Assembly (NCBI RefSeq): GCF_040729435.1
Contig: NZ_CP160398.1
Span: 4,693,001 to 4,757,000, forward strand
Direction of reading: 5' to 3'
DNA: 64,000 bases
Source of the DNA: Pseudomonas sp. HOU2
GTDB taxonomy: Bacteria > Pseudomonadota > Gammaproteobacteria > Pseudomonadales > Pseudomonadaceae
Position numbers and translations under genes: made by a program. Under the pieces are notes generated by a model that worked only from the letters and a program-made list of their open reading frames with translations, had not been told where the DNA came from and did no database searches. Shown here one piece after another: positions 9,036 to 17,265 of the stretch (position 1 is the stretch's first letter; every line of letters begins with the position of its first letter).

Positions 9036-9989
9036 TTAATTCGGTCCTGGATCCGCGACCAGGCGCCCCGCATCCTTGGTCAGCGACTTGAGAAAATCCG
9101 CCTGCAACTCAGGATCGTTACGCGTCAGTTCAATGAGGCTTTGTTCCAGCTCGCTGGCCTCTTCCTCCAGACCCAGTTCCGACAGACGCTTGACCCGGTG
9201 GACCCACTGGCTCACTTCGTCGTCTTCCAGGTCGTCGTAAATCAACCCGTGCGCTTCGAGCAACTTGCTGCGCAAATGGCTGCTGATCGCCAGGGATGAG
9301 TCGCTGTGCACGTCATCCTTGCCGTCCTCGACGCTGATCTGCAGTTTGCCGATATGGTTGAGGTCATTTTCGGCGAACGGACTGTCCAGCAGGTTCAGGC
9401 GCAGCACGCCGTTGCGGTCGGTGGTCATGTCGAAGGTCTGCTTGCCGGCCTTGACCTGCACCGGGCGCTCGCTCCACGGCAGGCTCGAATACTCCATGCG
9501 CTTGTCGCGCTGGACTTCATCGATACCGGCCAGGTTCTGTTGCGCACGACCGTGAGACTGCACGTTCATGAACGGGTTGACCCCGGCAATGCCGTAGTTC
9601 AGCCAGTCCTTGGTCACGCTGTCCGGCAGATTGCCCAGGGCGAACACGTTGACCACGTTGGCGCCGACACCGGCAACCACGGCCACCGCACCCAGCGGGA
9701 TCTCGTAGATTTCGCGCCAGGGCTGGTAGGGCGTGTAGCGGTCGTAACGACGGGTGACCTCGAACTCGGTGACCTCGAAGGTCTTCTGTTCGTTGATCTT
9801 CACACGACGTTGCGGCAGCTCCAGCACCTTGGGCTCACCGACATCGATCTGCAGGCTGTGATCGAGCAGTTTGCGCTCGACCCGCTCTTCGTGCTCGCTG
9901 CGCTGTGACATCTGATTGGCACAGCCGCTGACCAGCAGGGCGCCGCACAAGGCGGCGCCACCGAGGCCCAAGGTGTTTCGCTTGAACAT
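9036..9989 (-). CDS. Hypothetical lipoprotein
   Basis: The 317-residue product starts MFKRNTLGLGGAALCGALLVSGC, a type II signal peptide with lipobox VSGC, so it should be lipid-anchored. The mature part has a charged N-terminal segment and a Tyr-rich stretch (RRYDRYTPYQPW). A Gly/Val-rich hydrophobic patch near residues 98-118 (IPLGAVAVVAGVGANVV) could dip into a membrane. The C-terminal third is acidic and helical. It lies 17 bases after proS on the same strand and is probably co-transcribed with it. No family function is recognised. Confidence 0.8.
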   Translation of the reverse strand: MFKRNTLGLGGAALCGALLVSGCANQMSQRSEHEERVERKLLDHSLQIDVGEPKVLELPQRRVKINEQKTFEVTEFEVTRRYDRYTPYQPWREIYEIPLGAVAVVAGVGANVVNVFALGNLPDSVTKDWLNYGIAGVNPFMNVQSHGRAQQNLAGIDEVQRDKRMEYSSLPWSERPVQVKAGKQTFDMTTDRNGVLRLNLLDSPFAENDLNHIGKLQISVEDGKDDVHSDSSLAISSHLRSKLLEAHGLIYDDLEDDEVSQWVHRVKRLSELGLEEEASELEQSLIELTRNDPELQADFLKSLTKDAGRLVADPGPN

Positions 9990-10006
9990 GAGGTCTCTAT
10001 CTGGAT

Positions 10007-11722
10007 TCAGCGGCGGATACGGGCCTGAAGGAAGGACAGCACATCGGCGACCGGCAGCGCTTGCGCTTCGGCCTCGGTGCGGCTCTTGTATTCCAGGTTG
10101 CCTTCGGCGAGACCGCGGTCACTGACCACGATCCGGTGAGGAATGCCGATCAGCTCCATGTCCGCGAACTTGATGCCCGGGCTGGTTTTCTTGTCGCGAT
10201 CGTCCAGCAGCACTTCGAAACCGGCCGCCGTCAGTTCTGCGTACAGCTTGTCAGTGGCTTCGCGCACCTGCTCGGTTTCATAACGCAGCGGTACCAGAGC
10301 GATCTGGAACGGTGCCAGGGTGTCGCTCCAGATGATGCCTTTTTCGTCGTTGTTCTGCTCGATGGCGGCAGCGACCACGCGGGATACGCCGATACCGTAG
10401 CAACCCATTTCCAGGGTGACCGGCTTGCCGTTCTCGCCCAGCACTTCGCACTTCATCGCCTTGCTGTACTTGTTGCCCAGCTGGAAGATGTGCCCGACTT
10501 CGATGCCGCGCTTGATTTCCAGGGTGCCTTTGCCGTCCGGGCTTGGGTCACCGGCCACGACGTTACGCAGGTCAGCCACGGCCGGAACCGGCAGGTCGCG
10601 TTCCCAGTTCACGCCGAAGTAGTGCTTGTCGTCGATGTTCGCACCGATGCCGAAGTCGCTCATCAGTTCGACCGAGCGGTCGATGATGATCGGCAGCGGC
10701 AGGTTCAGCGGGCCGAGCGAACCGGCGCCGGCGCCAATGGCGTCACGCAGTTCGGCATCGGAAGCCATGACCAGCGGGCTGGCCACGCCTGGCTGATTGG
10801 CAGCCTTGATTTCGTTGAGCTCATGGTCGCCACGGATGATCAGGGCAATCAGCTTGCCTGGCTCTTCGGCGTGGACGATCAGGGTCTTGATGGTCTTTTC
10901 AATCGGCAGATTGAATTTTTCCACCAGCGCGGCAATGGTCTTGGTGTCTGGAGTGTCGACCAGGCGCAGCTCTTCGGCCGGCGCCGGACGCGAGGTTTCG
11001 CGTGGCACGGCTTCGGCTTTCTCGATGTTCGCCGCGTAGTCGGAGCCGTTGCTGAAGACGATGTCGTCTTCGCCGGACTCGGCCAGTACGTGGAACTCGT
11101 GGGAGCCGGCGCCACCGATCGAACCGTTGTCGGCTTCAACCGGACGGAATTTCAGGCCCAGACGGCTGAACACGTTGCAGTACGCCTGATGCATGCGGTC
11201 ATAGGTGACCTGCAGCGAAGCCTGATCGGCGTGGAACGAGTAGGCGTCCTTCATGATGAATTCGCGACCGCGCATCAAACCGAAGCGTGGGCGGATTTCG
11301 TCACGGAATTTGGTCTGGATCTGGTACAGGTTGATCGGCAGCTGTTTGTAGCTGCTCAACTCGTTGCGCATCAGATCGGTGATCACTTCTTCGTGGGTCG
11401 GGCCCGCGCAGAAGTCGCGACCGTGGCGGTCTTTGATGCGCAGCAACTCAGGGCCGTATTCTTCCCAGCGTCCCGATTCCTGCCACAGCTCGGCCGGTTG
11501 GGTGCTCGGCATCAACACTTCAAGAGAGCCGGCAGCGTTCATCTCTTCGCGAACGATGGCTTCAACCTTGCGCATTACCCGCAAGCCCATCGGCAGCCAG
11601 GTGTACAGGCCCGAAGCGAGTTTGCGGATCATGCCGGCGCGCAGCATCAGCTGGTGGCTGATGACGACCGCATCGGAAGGCGTTTCTTTCTGTGTGGCGA
11701 GCAAAAATTGACTGGTGCGCAT
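10007..11722 (-). CDS. proS: Prolyl-tRNA synthetase
   Basis: This 571-residue class II aminoacyl-tRNA synthetase charges tRNA-Pro in the cytoplasm. It is the bacterial-type enzyme with an INS editing domain inserted between catalytic motifs (residues about 230-385, where [14 protein letters not shown] begins the YbaK-like part) and a C-terminal anticodon-binding domain. The class II motif is visible in [24 protein letters not shown] near residues 132-155. The ATG at 11722 ([13 protein letters not shown]) gives the usual length; the frame stays open a further 32 codons upstream without family similarity. It is followed by the lipoprotein gene at 9036-9989. Confidence 0.97.
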   Translation of the reverse strand: MRTSQFLLATQKETPSDAVVISHQLMLRAGMIRKLASGLYTWLPMGLRVMRKVEAIVREEMNAAGSLEVLMPSTQPAELWQESGRWEEYGPELLRIKDRHGRDFCAGPTHEEVITDLMRNELSSYKQLPINLYQIQTKFRDEIRPRFGLMRGREFIMKDAYSFHADQASLQVTYDRMHQAYCNVFSRLGLKFRPVEADNGSIGGAGSHEFHVLAESGEDDIVFSNGSDYAANIEKAEAVPRETSRPAPAEELRLVDTPDTKTIAALVEKFNLPIEKTIKTLIVHAEEPGKLIALIIRGDHELNEIKAANQPGVASPLVMASDAELRDAIGAGAGSLGPLNLPLPIIIDRSVELMSDFGIGANIDDKHYFGVNWERDLPVPAVADLRNVVAGDPSPDGKGTLEIKRGIEVGHIFQLGNKYSKAMKCEVLGENGKPVTLEMGCYGIGVSRVVAAAIEQNNDEKGIIWSDTLAPFQIALVPLRYETEQVREATDKLYAELTAAGFEVLLDDRDKKTSPGIKFADMELIGIPHRIVVSDRGLAEGNLEYKSRTEAEAQALPVADVLSFLQARIRR

Positions 11723-11851
11723 GGTTGGCCGTTGTCGGTTGCTATGACTGGAAATGACGGAGCAGTGTACCGGCGAGATTTGCCGACGTACAGGATTGCG
11801 CTCGGCGGTGAGGCGCAACGGCGGGAATCCTCCCGCCGCAGCTGAAATGTC

Positions 11852-13411
11852 CTACGACTCTTCGACGACGGAGGTTGGTGCAGGCTCTGGCGTTGGCGTC
11901 GGGCCCGCACGGCGATTTTCCTGGAACCAGTGCAGGGCGATCAACACCAGGGTCGGCACGCCGAGCAGTGCGGTGATCATGAAGAAGCTGTGGTAGCCGA
12001 ACTTCTCGACCATCACCCCTGAATAGCCGCCCATCAGGCGTGGCAGCAACAGCATGATCGAACTGAGCAGGGCGTACTGGGTAGCCGAGAACTTCAGGTT
12101 GGTCAGGCTCGACAGGTAGGCGACGAACGCCGAGGTCGCCAGGCCGGAGCTGAAGTTGTCGAGGGAAATGGTCACCACCAGCATCTTCAGGTTCGGCCCC
12201 ATATCGGCGAGCATCACGAACAGCAGATTGGTTGCCGCCGAAGCCGCGCCACCGATGAACAGGATCGGCAGGATGCCGAAGCGCACGATCAGCAGGCCGC
12301 CCATGCCGGCACCGACGAGGGTCATGATCAGGCCAAAGATCTTGCTGACGCTGGCGATCTGGTCCTTGGTGAAGCCCTGGTCGATGTAGAACACGTTGGC
12401 CATCACGCCCATCACCGTGTCGGACATCCGATAGGTCGCGATCAGTCCGAGTAGCAGCAACGCCTGCCAGCGGTAGCGCAGGATGAAATCGTTGACCGGG
12501 GTCAGCACTGGCGCCAGGCCGCGACGGCCCATGGTCGACAGGCACAGACCGGTGAGTAGGGTGTAGAGAATGGCGCGCAGGAAGGCGCGGTCTTCGAGCA
12601 GCAGGTCGAGCGGACTCATGTTGCCGAACAACACGCTGGCGAAATCGGTGTTGTAGAGCTGGGTAAACATCGCCGGAACTGACACCAACAGCACGATCAG
12701 TACGAATACCGAGGCCAGTTGATGCACGAAGCTGTAGCGACCGGCCTGCAGTTGCGTGCGCAGTGGCACCGGCGGCTCGCGCATCAGCAGCGAAGTCAGC
12801 AGGGCAGGGACCATCAACACGCCGAACAGGGCGTAGGTGCCGGTCCAGGCCGAATGTTGATAGTTGAAGCCGGTGGAGCCGAAGCCTTCGGCGAAGAACA
12901 GTGCGCCCGCCGTGGCCAACAGGGCGGCGACGCGATAGCCGGACATGTAACTGGCCGCCAGCGCAGCCTGCCGGCTGTCGTCGGCGATTTCCAGGCGATA
13001 GGCGTCGACCGCGATGTCTTGGGTGGCGGAGGCGAAAGCGACGATAACGGCAATCGCAATCAGCCAGGACAGGTGTTTCTGCGGGTCACAGAAGCCCATG
13101 CCGATCAGGCCCAGAATCACCAGGGTTTGCGAGAGCACCAGCCACGAACGGCGGCGGCCCAACTTGCCCAATAAAGGCAGGCGCCATTGGTCGAGCAGCG
13201 GTGACCAGACCCATTTGAAGGCGTAGGCCAGGCCGATCAGGCTGGCGTAGCCGATGGTTTCACGGGCAACGCCGGCCTCACGCAGCCAGACGGAAAGCGT
13301 CGAAAACACCAGCATGTACGGCAGGCCGGCAGCAAAACCGAGCAACAACAGCACGAGCGTCGAGGGACTGGCATAGGCGGCGAGCGCGGCGCGCCAGGTT
13401 TTACGGGGCAT
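11852..13411 (-). CDS. ampG: AmpG-family muropeptide permease (MFS)
   Basis: This 519-residue inner-membrane protein has about 14 hydrophobic segments. The start pattern LLLLGFAAGLPYMLVFSTLSVWLREAGV and WSPLLDQWRLPLLGKLGRRRSWL are typical of AmpG. The family imports anhydro-muropeptides from peptidoglycan turnover and thereby feeds AmpC beta-lactamase induction. Pseudomonads carry two AmpG-like permeases and I cannot say from sequence alone which one this is. It stands alone between proS and the alkyltransferase-like gene, with 129 bases to proS and 43 to its upstream neighbour, all on the minus strand. The Pro-rich C-terminal tail varies in the family. Confidence 0.88.
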   Translation of the reverse strand: MPRKTWRAALAAYASPSTLVLLLLGFAAGLPYMLVFSTLSVWLREAGVARETIGYASLIGLAYAFKWVWSPLLDQWRLPLLGKLGRRRSWLVLSQTLVILGLIGMGFCDPQKHLSWLIAIAVIVAFASATQDIAVDAYRLEIADDSRQAALAASYMSGYRVAALLATAGALFFAEGFGSTGFNYQHSAWTGTYALFGVLMVPALLTSLLMREPPVPLRTQLQAGRYSFVHQLASVFVLIVLLVSVPAMFTQLYNTDFASVLFGNMSPLDLLLEDRAFLRAILYTLLTGLCLSTMGRRGLAPVLTPVNDFILRYRWQALLLLGLIATYRMSDTVMGVMANVFYIDQGFTKDQIASVSKIFGLIMTLVGAGMGGLLIVRFGILPILFIGGAASAATNLLFVMLADMGPNLKMLVVTISLDNFSSGLATSAFVAYLSSLTNLKFSATQYALLSSIMLLLPRLMGGYSGVMVEKFGYHSFFMITALLGVPTLVLIALHWFQENRRAGPTPTPEPAPTSVVEES

Positions 13412-13454
13412 GGGCTGAAGTCTGCCTCAAGATTGCGAAAACAAAGCGCGCACT

Positions 13455-13808
13455 CTAACCGCTGTGCTCTACCGGACGCCAGCCATGGCGCTGAATATCC
13501 ACACGATTGTTCAGGACGGTGACGCCTTCAGAGCGTAATCGTGCCCGTTGTTCGTCCCCCGAGGGGCTGCCCAGCGGCAGGCTGATCCGACCGCCGGCAC
13601 CCAGTACCCGGTGCCACGGCAGTTTGGTATCGCTGGGTAATTGGCTCAGGGTCCGACCGACCCAGCGGGCGGCGCGCCCCAGACCTGCGAGTTCAGCCAA
13701 CTGACCATAGCTGACCACCTTGCCTTCAGGTACCTGGGCAAGGGTCGAATAAAGCGCCGTGCGTCGGATTTGCGCCTCGCTTTCATCGGGGTGGTTCGGC
13801 TCTTTCAC
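13455..13808 (-). CDS. Alkyltransferase-like protein (ATL), Cys replaced by Trp
   Basis: This 117-residue protein has the DNA-binding domain of O6-alkylguanine-DNA alkyltransferase (VPEGKVVSYGQLAELAG...AARWVGRTL), but the active-site PCHRV reads PWHRV, with Trp at residue 65. Known ATL proteins with this change bind and flip O6-alkylguanine without repairing it and hand the lesion to nucleotide excision repair. There is no N-terminal methyltransferase subdomain, as expected for ATLs. The start is preceded by a modest ribosome-binding site. Names such as ogt used for homologues would be misleading. Confidence 0.85.
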   Translation of the reverse strand: MKEPNHPDESEAQIRRTALYSTLAQVPEGKVVSYGQLAELAGLGRAARWVGRTLSQLPSDTKLPWHRVLGAGGRISLPLGSPSGDEQRARLRSEGVTVLNNRVDIQRHGWRPVEHSG

Positions 13809-13973
13809 CTGCGCGATTCCTGAATATCAGTCGTGTGGATGGGCTTAAGCGTAATCGCTCGTTGGCCAGATGAGAAATGAACTCAATGGAAATCGCCCGG
13901 TCAGTCCTTGTCAGGGTCTTATTCCCACGGATAATGCCGACCTTTTTCGCAAACTTGAGCCCTCGATCCGCTT

Positions 13974-14981
13974 ATGTTGTCCAGAACCTTGCTGTGCCTT
14001 GCTGTCTTCAGTGCCTCCACGCCGCTGCTTGCCGATACCGTCTGGTTGAAAAACGGTGACAAGTTGAGCGGCAAGATTTCCGTTTTCGATGGCGGCAAAT
14101 TGCTGATCCAGACCCAGTATGCAGGTGCGGTCAGCATCGACTGGAAAGAGGTCAAGACTCTGCAAAGCGATCAGGAACTCCTGGTCAAACAGGACGCCTA
14201 CAACGGTGAAAAAGCCAAGTCGCTGACCGCTGCCGATGACGGCAAGGTCACCCTGGCCAACGGCGAAGCGCCGAAAACCGTCGAGCTGGCGAGCATTCAG
14301 CAGATTATCAAGCCGAAACCGGTGGTCGAGGATCTGGTGTGGAAGGGTAACGTTGGCCTGGCCCTGGATTATCAGCGTGCGGAAAAGGATACCGACGACT
14401 ACGACATCGACTTCAAGACCACCGCGCGTCATGGCCGCTGGCGGCACACCGCCGAGGGCGAATACAACCGCGAAGTGCAGGACGAGCAGGTCACCACCAA
14501 TAACTGGCGTGCCGAATACGCACTCGACCGCTTCCTGACTGACAAGTGGTTCTGGCAGGGTCGCCTGAACTACAAGCGTGACTACGTTGAAGAGCTGTCG
14601 CGTCAGCGTGTGGTCGGTACCGGTCCGGGTTACCAGTTCTGGGATGACGAACTGGGCGCATTCTCGCTCGGCTCGCTGCTCAACCGCACCGATTACGAGT
14701 ACAGCGATGGCGGCAAGGACAACTTCTACTCGGTCGCCATGAAGTGGGATTACAACCGTTATCTGATCGGCAAGAAAGTCGAGTTCTTCACCAATGGCGA
14801 ACTGGGCAAGCCGCTGTCTGACGTAGCCAACTACGCGCTGGATGCCGAGATGGGCTTGCGCTACAAGGTCACCGACTGGGCGTCGCTCAACCTCAAGGCC
14901 GAACGCGACATCATCAGTGGTACCAAGGACGCAGATTTGAACAAGACCCGCTATACCGCAGGGTTTGGCGTGGCCTGGTAA
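13974..14981 (+). CDS. DUF481 (YdiY-like) outer membrane protein
   Basis: The 335-residue protein has a cleavable signal peptide (LSRTLLCLAVFSASTPLLADTVW). A short SH3-like N-terminal part follows (LKNGDKLSGKISVFDGGKLL), then a region rich in alternating aromatic/polar strands that ends in a terminal Trp (FGVAW), as in outer membrane beta-barrels. The DUF481 family is sometimes called salt-induced outer membrane protein; its molecular job is not known. It is monocistronic and followed by a degenerate REPIN. Confidence 0.8.
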   Translation: MLSRTLLCLAVFSASTPLLADTVWLKNGDKLSGKISVFDGGKLLIQTQYAGAVSIDWKEVKTLQSDQELLVKQDAYNGEKAKSLTAADDGKVTLANGEAPKTVELASIQQIIKPKPVVEDLVWKGNVGLALDYQRAEKDTDDYDIDFKTTARHGRWRHTAEGEYNREVQDEQVTTNNWRAEYALDRFLTDKWFWQGRLNYKRDYVEELSRQRVVGTGPGYQFWDDELGAFSLGSLLNRTDYEYSDGGKDNFYSVAMKWDYNRYLIGKKVEFFTNGELGKPLSDVANYALDAEMGLRYKVTDWASLNLKAERDIISGTKDADLNKTRYTAGFGVAW

Positions 14982-14990
14982 AGCAGAAGC

Positions 14991-15050
14991 AAAAGATCGC
15001 AGCCTGCGGCAGCTCCTACAGGAGGGCTGTCGAAGGCTGCGATTTTTTTT
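14991..15050. repeat. Degenerate short REPIN between DUF481 and csp genes
   Basis: The left arm AAAAGATCGCAGCCTGCGGC is intact. The right arm is shortened to CTGTCGAAGGCTGCGATTTTTTTT. The result is a compact hairpin ending in eight T residues, which could serve as a terminator for the plus-strand gene. Confidence 0.7.
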
Positions 15051-15072
15051 GCGCTTGAAAAACACGCGCCCA

Positions 15073-15108
15073 CAAAAAAGCCCCGCTTTTGAGGGCGGGG
15101 CTCTTTTC
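15073..15108 (-). terminator. Terminator of the cold-shock gene
   Basis: On the minus strand AGAGCCCCGCCCTCAAAAGC with GCGGGGCTTTTTTG forms a GC-rich hairpin plus T-run, 16 bases past the csp stop. Confidence 0.85.
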
Positions 15109-15123
15109 TAAAGAAGCTACAAG

Positions 15124-15333
15124 TTAGATAACTTGTACTTCTTCAGCTTGCATGCCTTTCTGACCGCGGGTAGCGATGAAAGAAACCTGTTGGCCTTCTT
15201 TCAGGCTTTTGAAGCCGTCGGATTGGATAGCTTTGAAGTGAACGAACAGGTCGTCACCGGATTGTGGAGTGATGAAGCCGAAGCCTTTTTCATCGTTGAA
15301 CCACTTAACGGTACCGGTTTGGCGATTAGACAT
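15124..15333 (-). CDS. CspA-family cold-shock protein
   Basis: This 69-residue single OB-fold protein carries both RNA-binding motifs, [12 protein letters not shown] (RNP1) and LFVHFKAI (RNP2). It acts as an RNA chaperone that binds single-stranded nucleic acid. The start is preceded by AAGGAG, five to six bases away. About 150 bases upstream have no gene, room for the long 5' untranslated region usual in this family. Pseudomonads have several paralogues (cspA, capB, cspD), so no symbol is assigned. Confidence 0.95.
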   Translation of the reverse strand: MSNRQTGTVKWFNDEKGFGFITPQSGDDLFVHFKAIQSDGFKSLKEGQQVSFIATRGQKGMQAEEVQVI

Positions 15334-15686
15334 GGTGTAACTCCTTGAACAAAGATAACTGCGACTCAGGAAGAACCCTGGCCGAGACTGAGTGCAAAGA
15401 GCAGGAAAAATTCTTGTAGATGGTTGGATCGAAATTCAACATATCGTGTAGAGATTCTCAGTGACACAAGCAACACAGTGGCGCCACCTTAACCCTTTTT
15501 CCGGAACGTGCCAATGTTTCTTGCGAAGGTTTCTCTGTTTTAGGGATCGACGGTGTGACGGTTCGTCGCCAGGGCCTGTATTTCCAGAGTGTTCGGCGAG
15601 AATTGCAGCGCGGACTTTGAACCCGGCGGCGCGCCCGGTAAGATGCCGGACAGATTTTTTCCACCTCGCTATTCAGGACACCCGCC

Positions 15687-16253
15687 ATGAGCATCAAATC
15701 GGACAAGTGGATTCGCCGCATGGCGCAGGAACACGGCATGATCGAGCCTTTCGTCGAGCGCCAGGTGCGCGGCAGCGACGACAGCCGTGTGATCTCCTAC
15801 GGTGTGTCGAGCTACGGCTACGATGTGCGCTGCACCAACCATTTCAAGGTGTTCACCAACATCAATTCGGCGATCGTCGATCCGAAGAACTTCGACGCCG
15901 GCAGCTTCGTCGACATTCACAGCGACGTCTGCATCATTCCGCCGAACTCCTTCGCCCTCGCCAGCACCGTCGAATACTTCCGCATTCCGCGCAACGTATT
16001 GACCATCTGCCTGGGTAAAAGCACCTACGCGCGCTGCGGCATCATCGTCAACGTGACCCCGCTCGAGCCTGAGTGGGAAGGTCACGTGACGCTGGAGTTC
16101 TCTAACACCACCAACCTGCCGGCGAAAATCTACGCCAACGAGGGCGTGGCGCAGATGCTGTTCCTCGAATCCGACGAGCAATGCGAAGTTTCGTACAAGG
16201 ATCGCGGCGGCAAATATCAGGGCCAGCGTGGCGTGACCCTGCCGCGTACCTGA
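15687..16253 (+). CDS. dcd: dCTP deaminase
   Basis: The 188-residue product deaminates dCTP to dUTP, supplying dUMP for thymidylate synthesis. Typical signatures are [13 protein letters not shown] at the N-terminus, [13 protein letters not shown], and the catalytic-glutamate segment [24 protein letters not shown]. Length equals the usual 188-193. The gene stands alone between the divergent csp gene and a small Pro-rich gene. A hairpin with a T-run follows at 16285. Confidence 0.97.
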   Translation: MSIKSDKWIRRMAQEHGMIEPFVERQVRGSDDSRVISYGVSSYGYDVRCTNHFKVFTNINSAIVDPKNFDAGSFVDIHSDVCIIPPNSFALASTVEYFRIPRNVLTICLGKSTYARCGIIVNVTPLEPEWEGHVTLEFSNTTNLPAKIYANEGVAQMLFLESDEQCEVSYKDRGGKYQGQRGVTLPRT

Positions 16254-16284
16254 TCCATCCGGCAGTTCGCGGGAATTCTTTGGC

Positions 16285-16319
16285 GGGCAGACACTCTATG
16301 GGGTGTACTGCCCGTTTTT
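16285..16319 (+). terminator. Probable terminator of dcd
   Basis: GGGCAGACACTC and GGTGTACTGCCC form an imperfect stem followed by GTTTTTG, 31 bases after the dcd stop. Confidence 0.6.
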
Positions 16320-16356
16320 GCTTCTGGCAAAGCGGGCCTTCGCCGAGGAGGGTTCC

Positions 16357-16563
16357 ATGAAGATCGATCCGCATATCACCGCCGAACTGGCAAGGCTTGA
16401 GCCCAATCAGGTTGGCGTTTTGGCCTGGTCCTTGCTGGCCCACCCGCTGAACATGGCCGGCGGGATTCCCGGTCAGCCTGATCCCGACACCCCCAACGAA
16501 CAACCGACCGAACCGGGCGAGCCAACGCTGCCGGACGAGCCACCACCCGCGCCAGTGGCCTGA
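16357..16563 (+). CDS. Small Pro/Glu-rich hypothetical protein (68 aa)
   Basis: The ATG at 16357 has a strong GAGGAGG site ahead. The N-terminal 35 residues (MKIDPHITAELARLEPNQVG) look helical. The C-terminal half is a Pro/Glu/Thr run with no predicted fold (GQPDPDTPNEQPTEPGEP and on). No signal peptide. Function unknown. The stop lies 14 bases before a long palindrome shared with the pdeM 3' end. Confidence 0.65.
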   Translation: MKIDPHITAELARLEPNQVGVLAWSLLAHPLNMAGGIPGQPDPDTPNEQPTEPGEPTLPDEPPPAPVA

Positions 16564-16577
16564 GCCGCTACCCATGA

Positions 16578-16624
16578 ATGGCCAGTCAGCTGAGGTTTGC
16601 CAAAGACCTCAGCTGACTGGCCAT
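16578..16624. repeat. Perfect 18-bp inverted repeat spanning the 3' end of pdeM
   Basis: ATGGCCAGTCAGCTGAGG (16578-16595) and its exact complement (16607-16624) flank 11 bases. The right arm is the last codons of pdeM (Trp-Pro-Val-Ser-stop). The left arm is a non-coding copy in the convergent intergenic gap. It could act as a two-way terminator or mRNA 3'-end protector, though there is no clear T-run. Confidence 0.8.
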
Positions 16625-17265
16625 ATTTCCTCGTCGCCGATGACGAAAATCCTGCAGGCGTGGTCTTTCTCCACCGGATAGCCGCCGGTAAACGCGCCAA
16701 ACGCCGGCAACAGGCTCAAACGTTCGCCCAGCCGGAAACACGCCAGGCGCAGACTCTGCCGCCCCTTGCCGTTAAGCCGATAGACCGGGTGCACGTGCCC
16801 GGCCAGCACATGCCGTTCGGGGTGCGGGTCGGGTTCGTGTTGCAGGGCAAACGGCCCGAGCAGCATCGGCTCAGGCACTACCCTGATATGCAACGACAGG
16901 GGCGGGTCCCCGGCACGTTTGTCGTGGTTGCCGCGAATCAGCGTCATCGGCAGATCCGCGTGCCGTGCGCGCCATTCGGCCAAGGCATTCAGCGTGCCCG
17001 CCGCATGCGAACCGGGGCCGTGCAGAAAGTCGCCGAGGAAAATCAGCTGCCGACAGGGCAGTTTCGCCAGCAAGCGGTCGAGCACTTCGATATTCGCCGT
17101 CGTGGTGCCTTGCGGCACTGGCTGGCCGAGGCTGCGATAGGCAGCAGCCTTGCCGAAATGCACATCGGCGATCAACAGCGCTTGCTGCGCCGGCCAGTAC
17201 AGGGCCTTTTCCGGCAGCAGCCAAAGTTCTTCGCCGGCCAGCCGTACCGGATAGGCTGCACTCAT
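16609..17265 (-). CDS. pdeM: Ligase-associated DNA damage response endonuclease PdeM
   Basis: This 218-residue binuclear metallophosphoesterase has motifs in order: ADVHFGK (residues 33-39), GDFLHGPG (about 78), RGNHD (about 110) and GHVHPVYR (about 157). Homologues in P. putida are Mn-dependent single-strand DNA endonucleases belonging to the four-gene Lhr/ligase cluster. It overlaps the start-side gene (the helicase) by 4 bases, so it is translationally coupled and last in its transcript. Its final codons form half of a perfect palindrome. Confidence 0.9.
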   Translation of the reverse strand: MSAAYPVRLAGEELWLLPEKALYWPAQQALLIADVHFGKAAAYRSLGQPVPQGTTTANIEVLDRLLAKLPCRQLIFLGDFLHGPGSHAAGTLNALAEWRARHADLPMTLIRGNHDKRAGDPPLSLHIRVVPEPMLLGPFALQHEPDPHPERHVLAGHVHPVYRLNGKGRQSLRLACFRLGERLSLLPAFGAFTGGYPVEKDHACRIFVIGDEEIWPVS

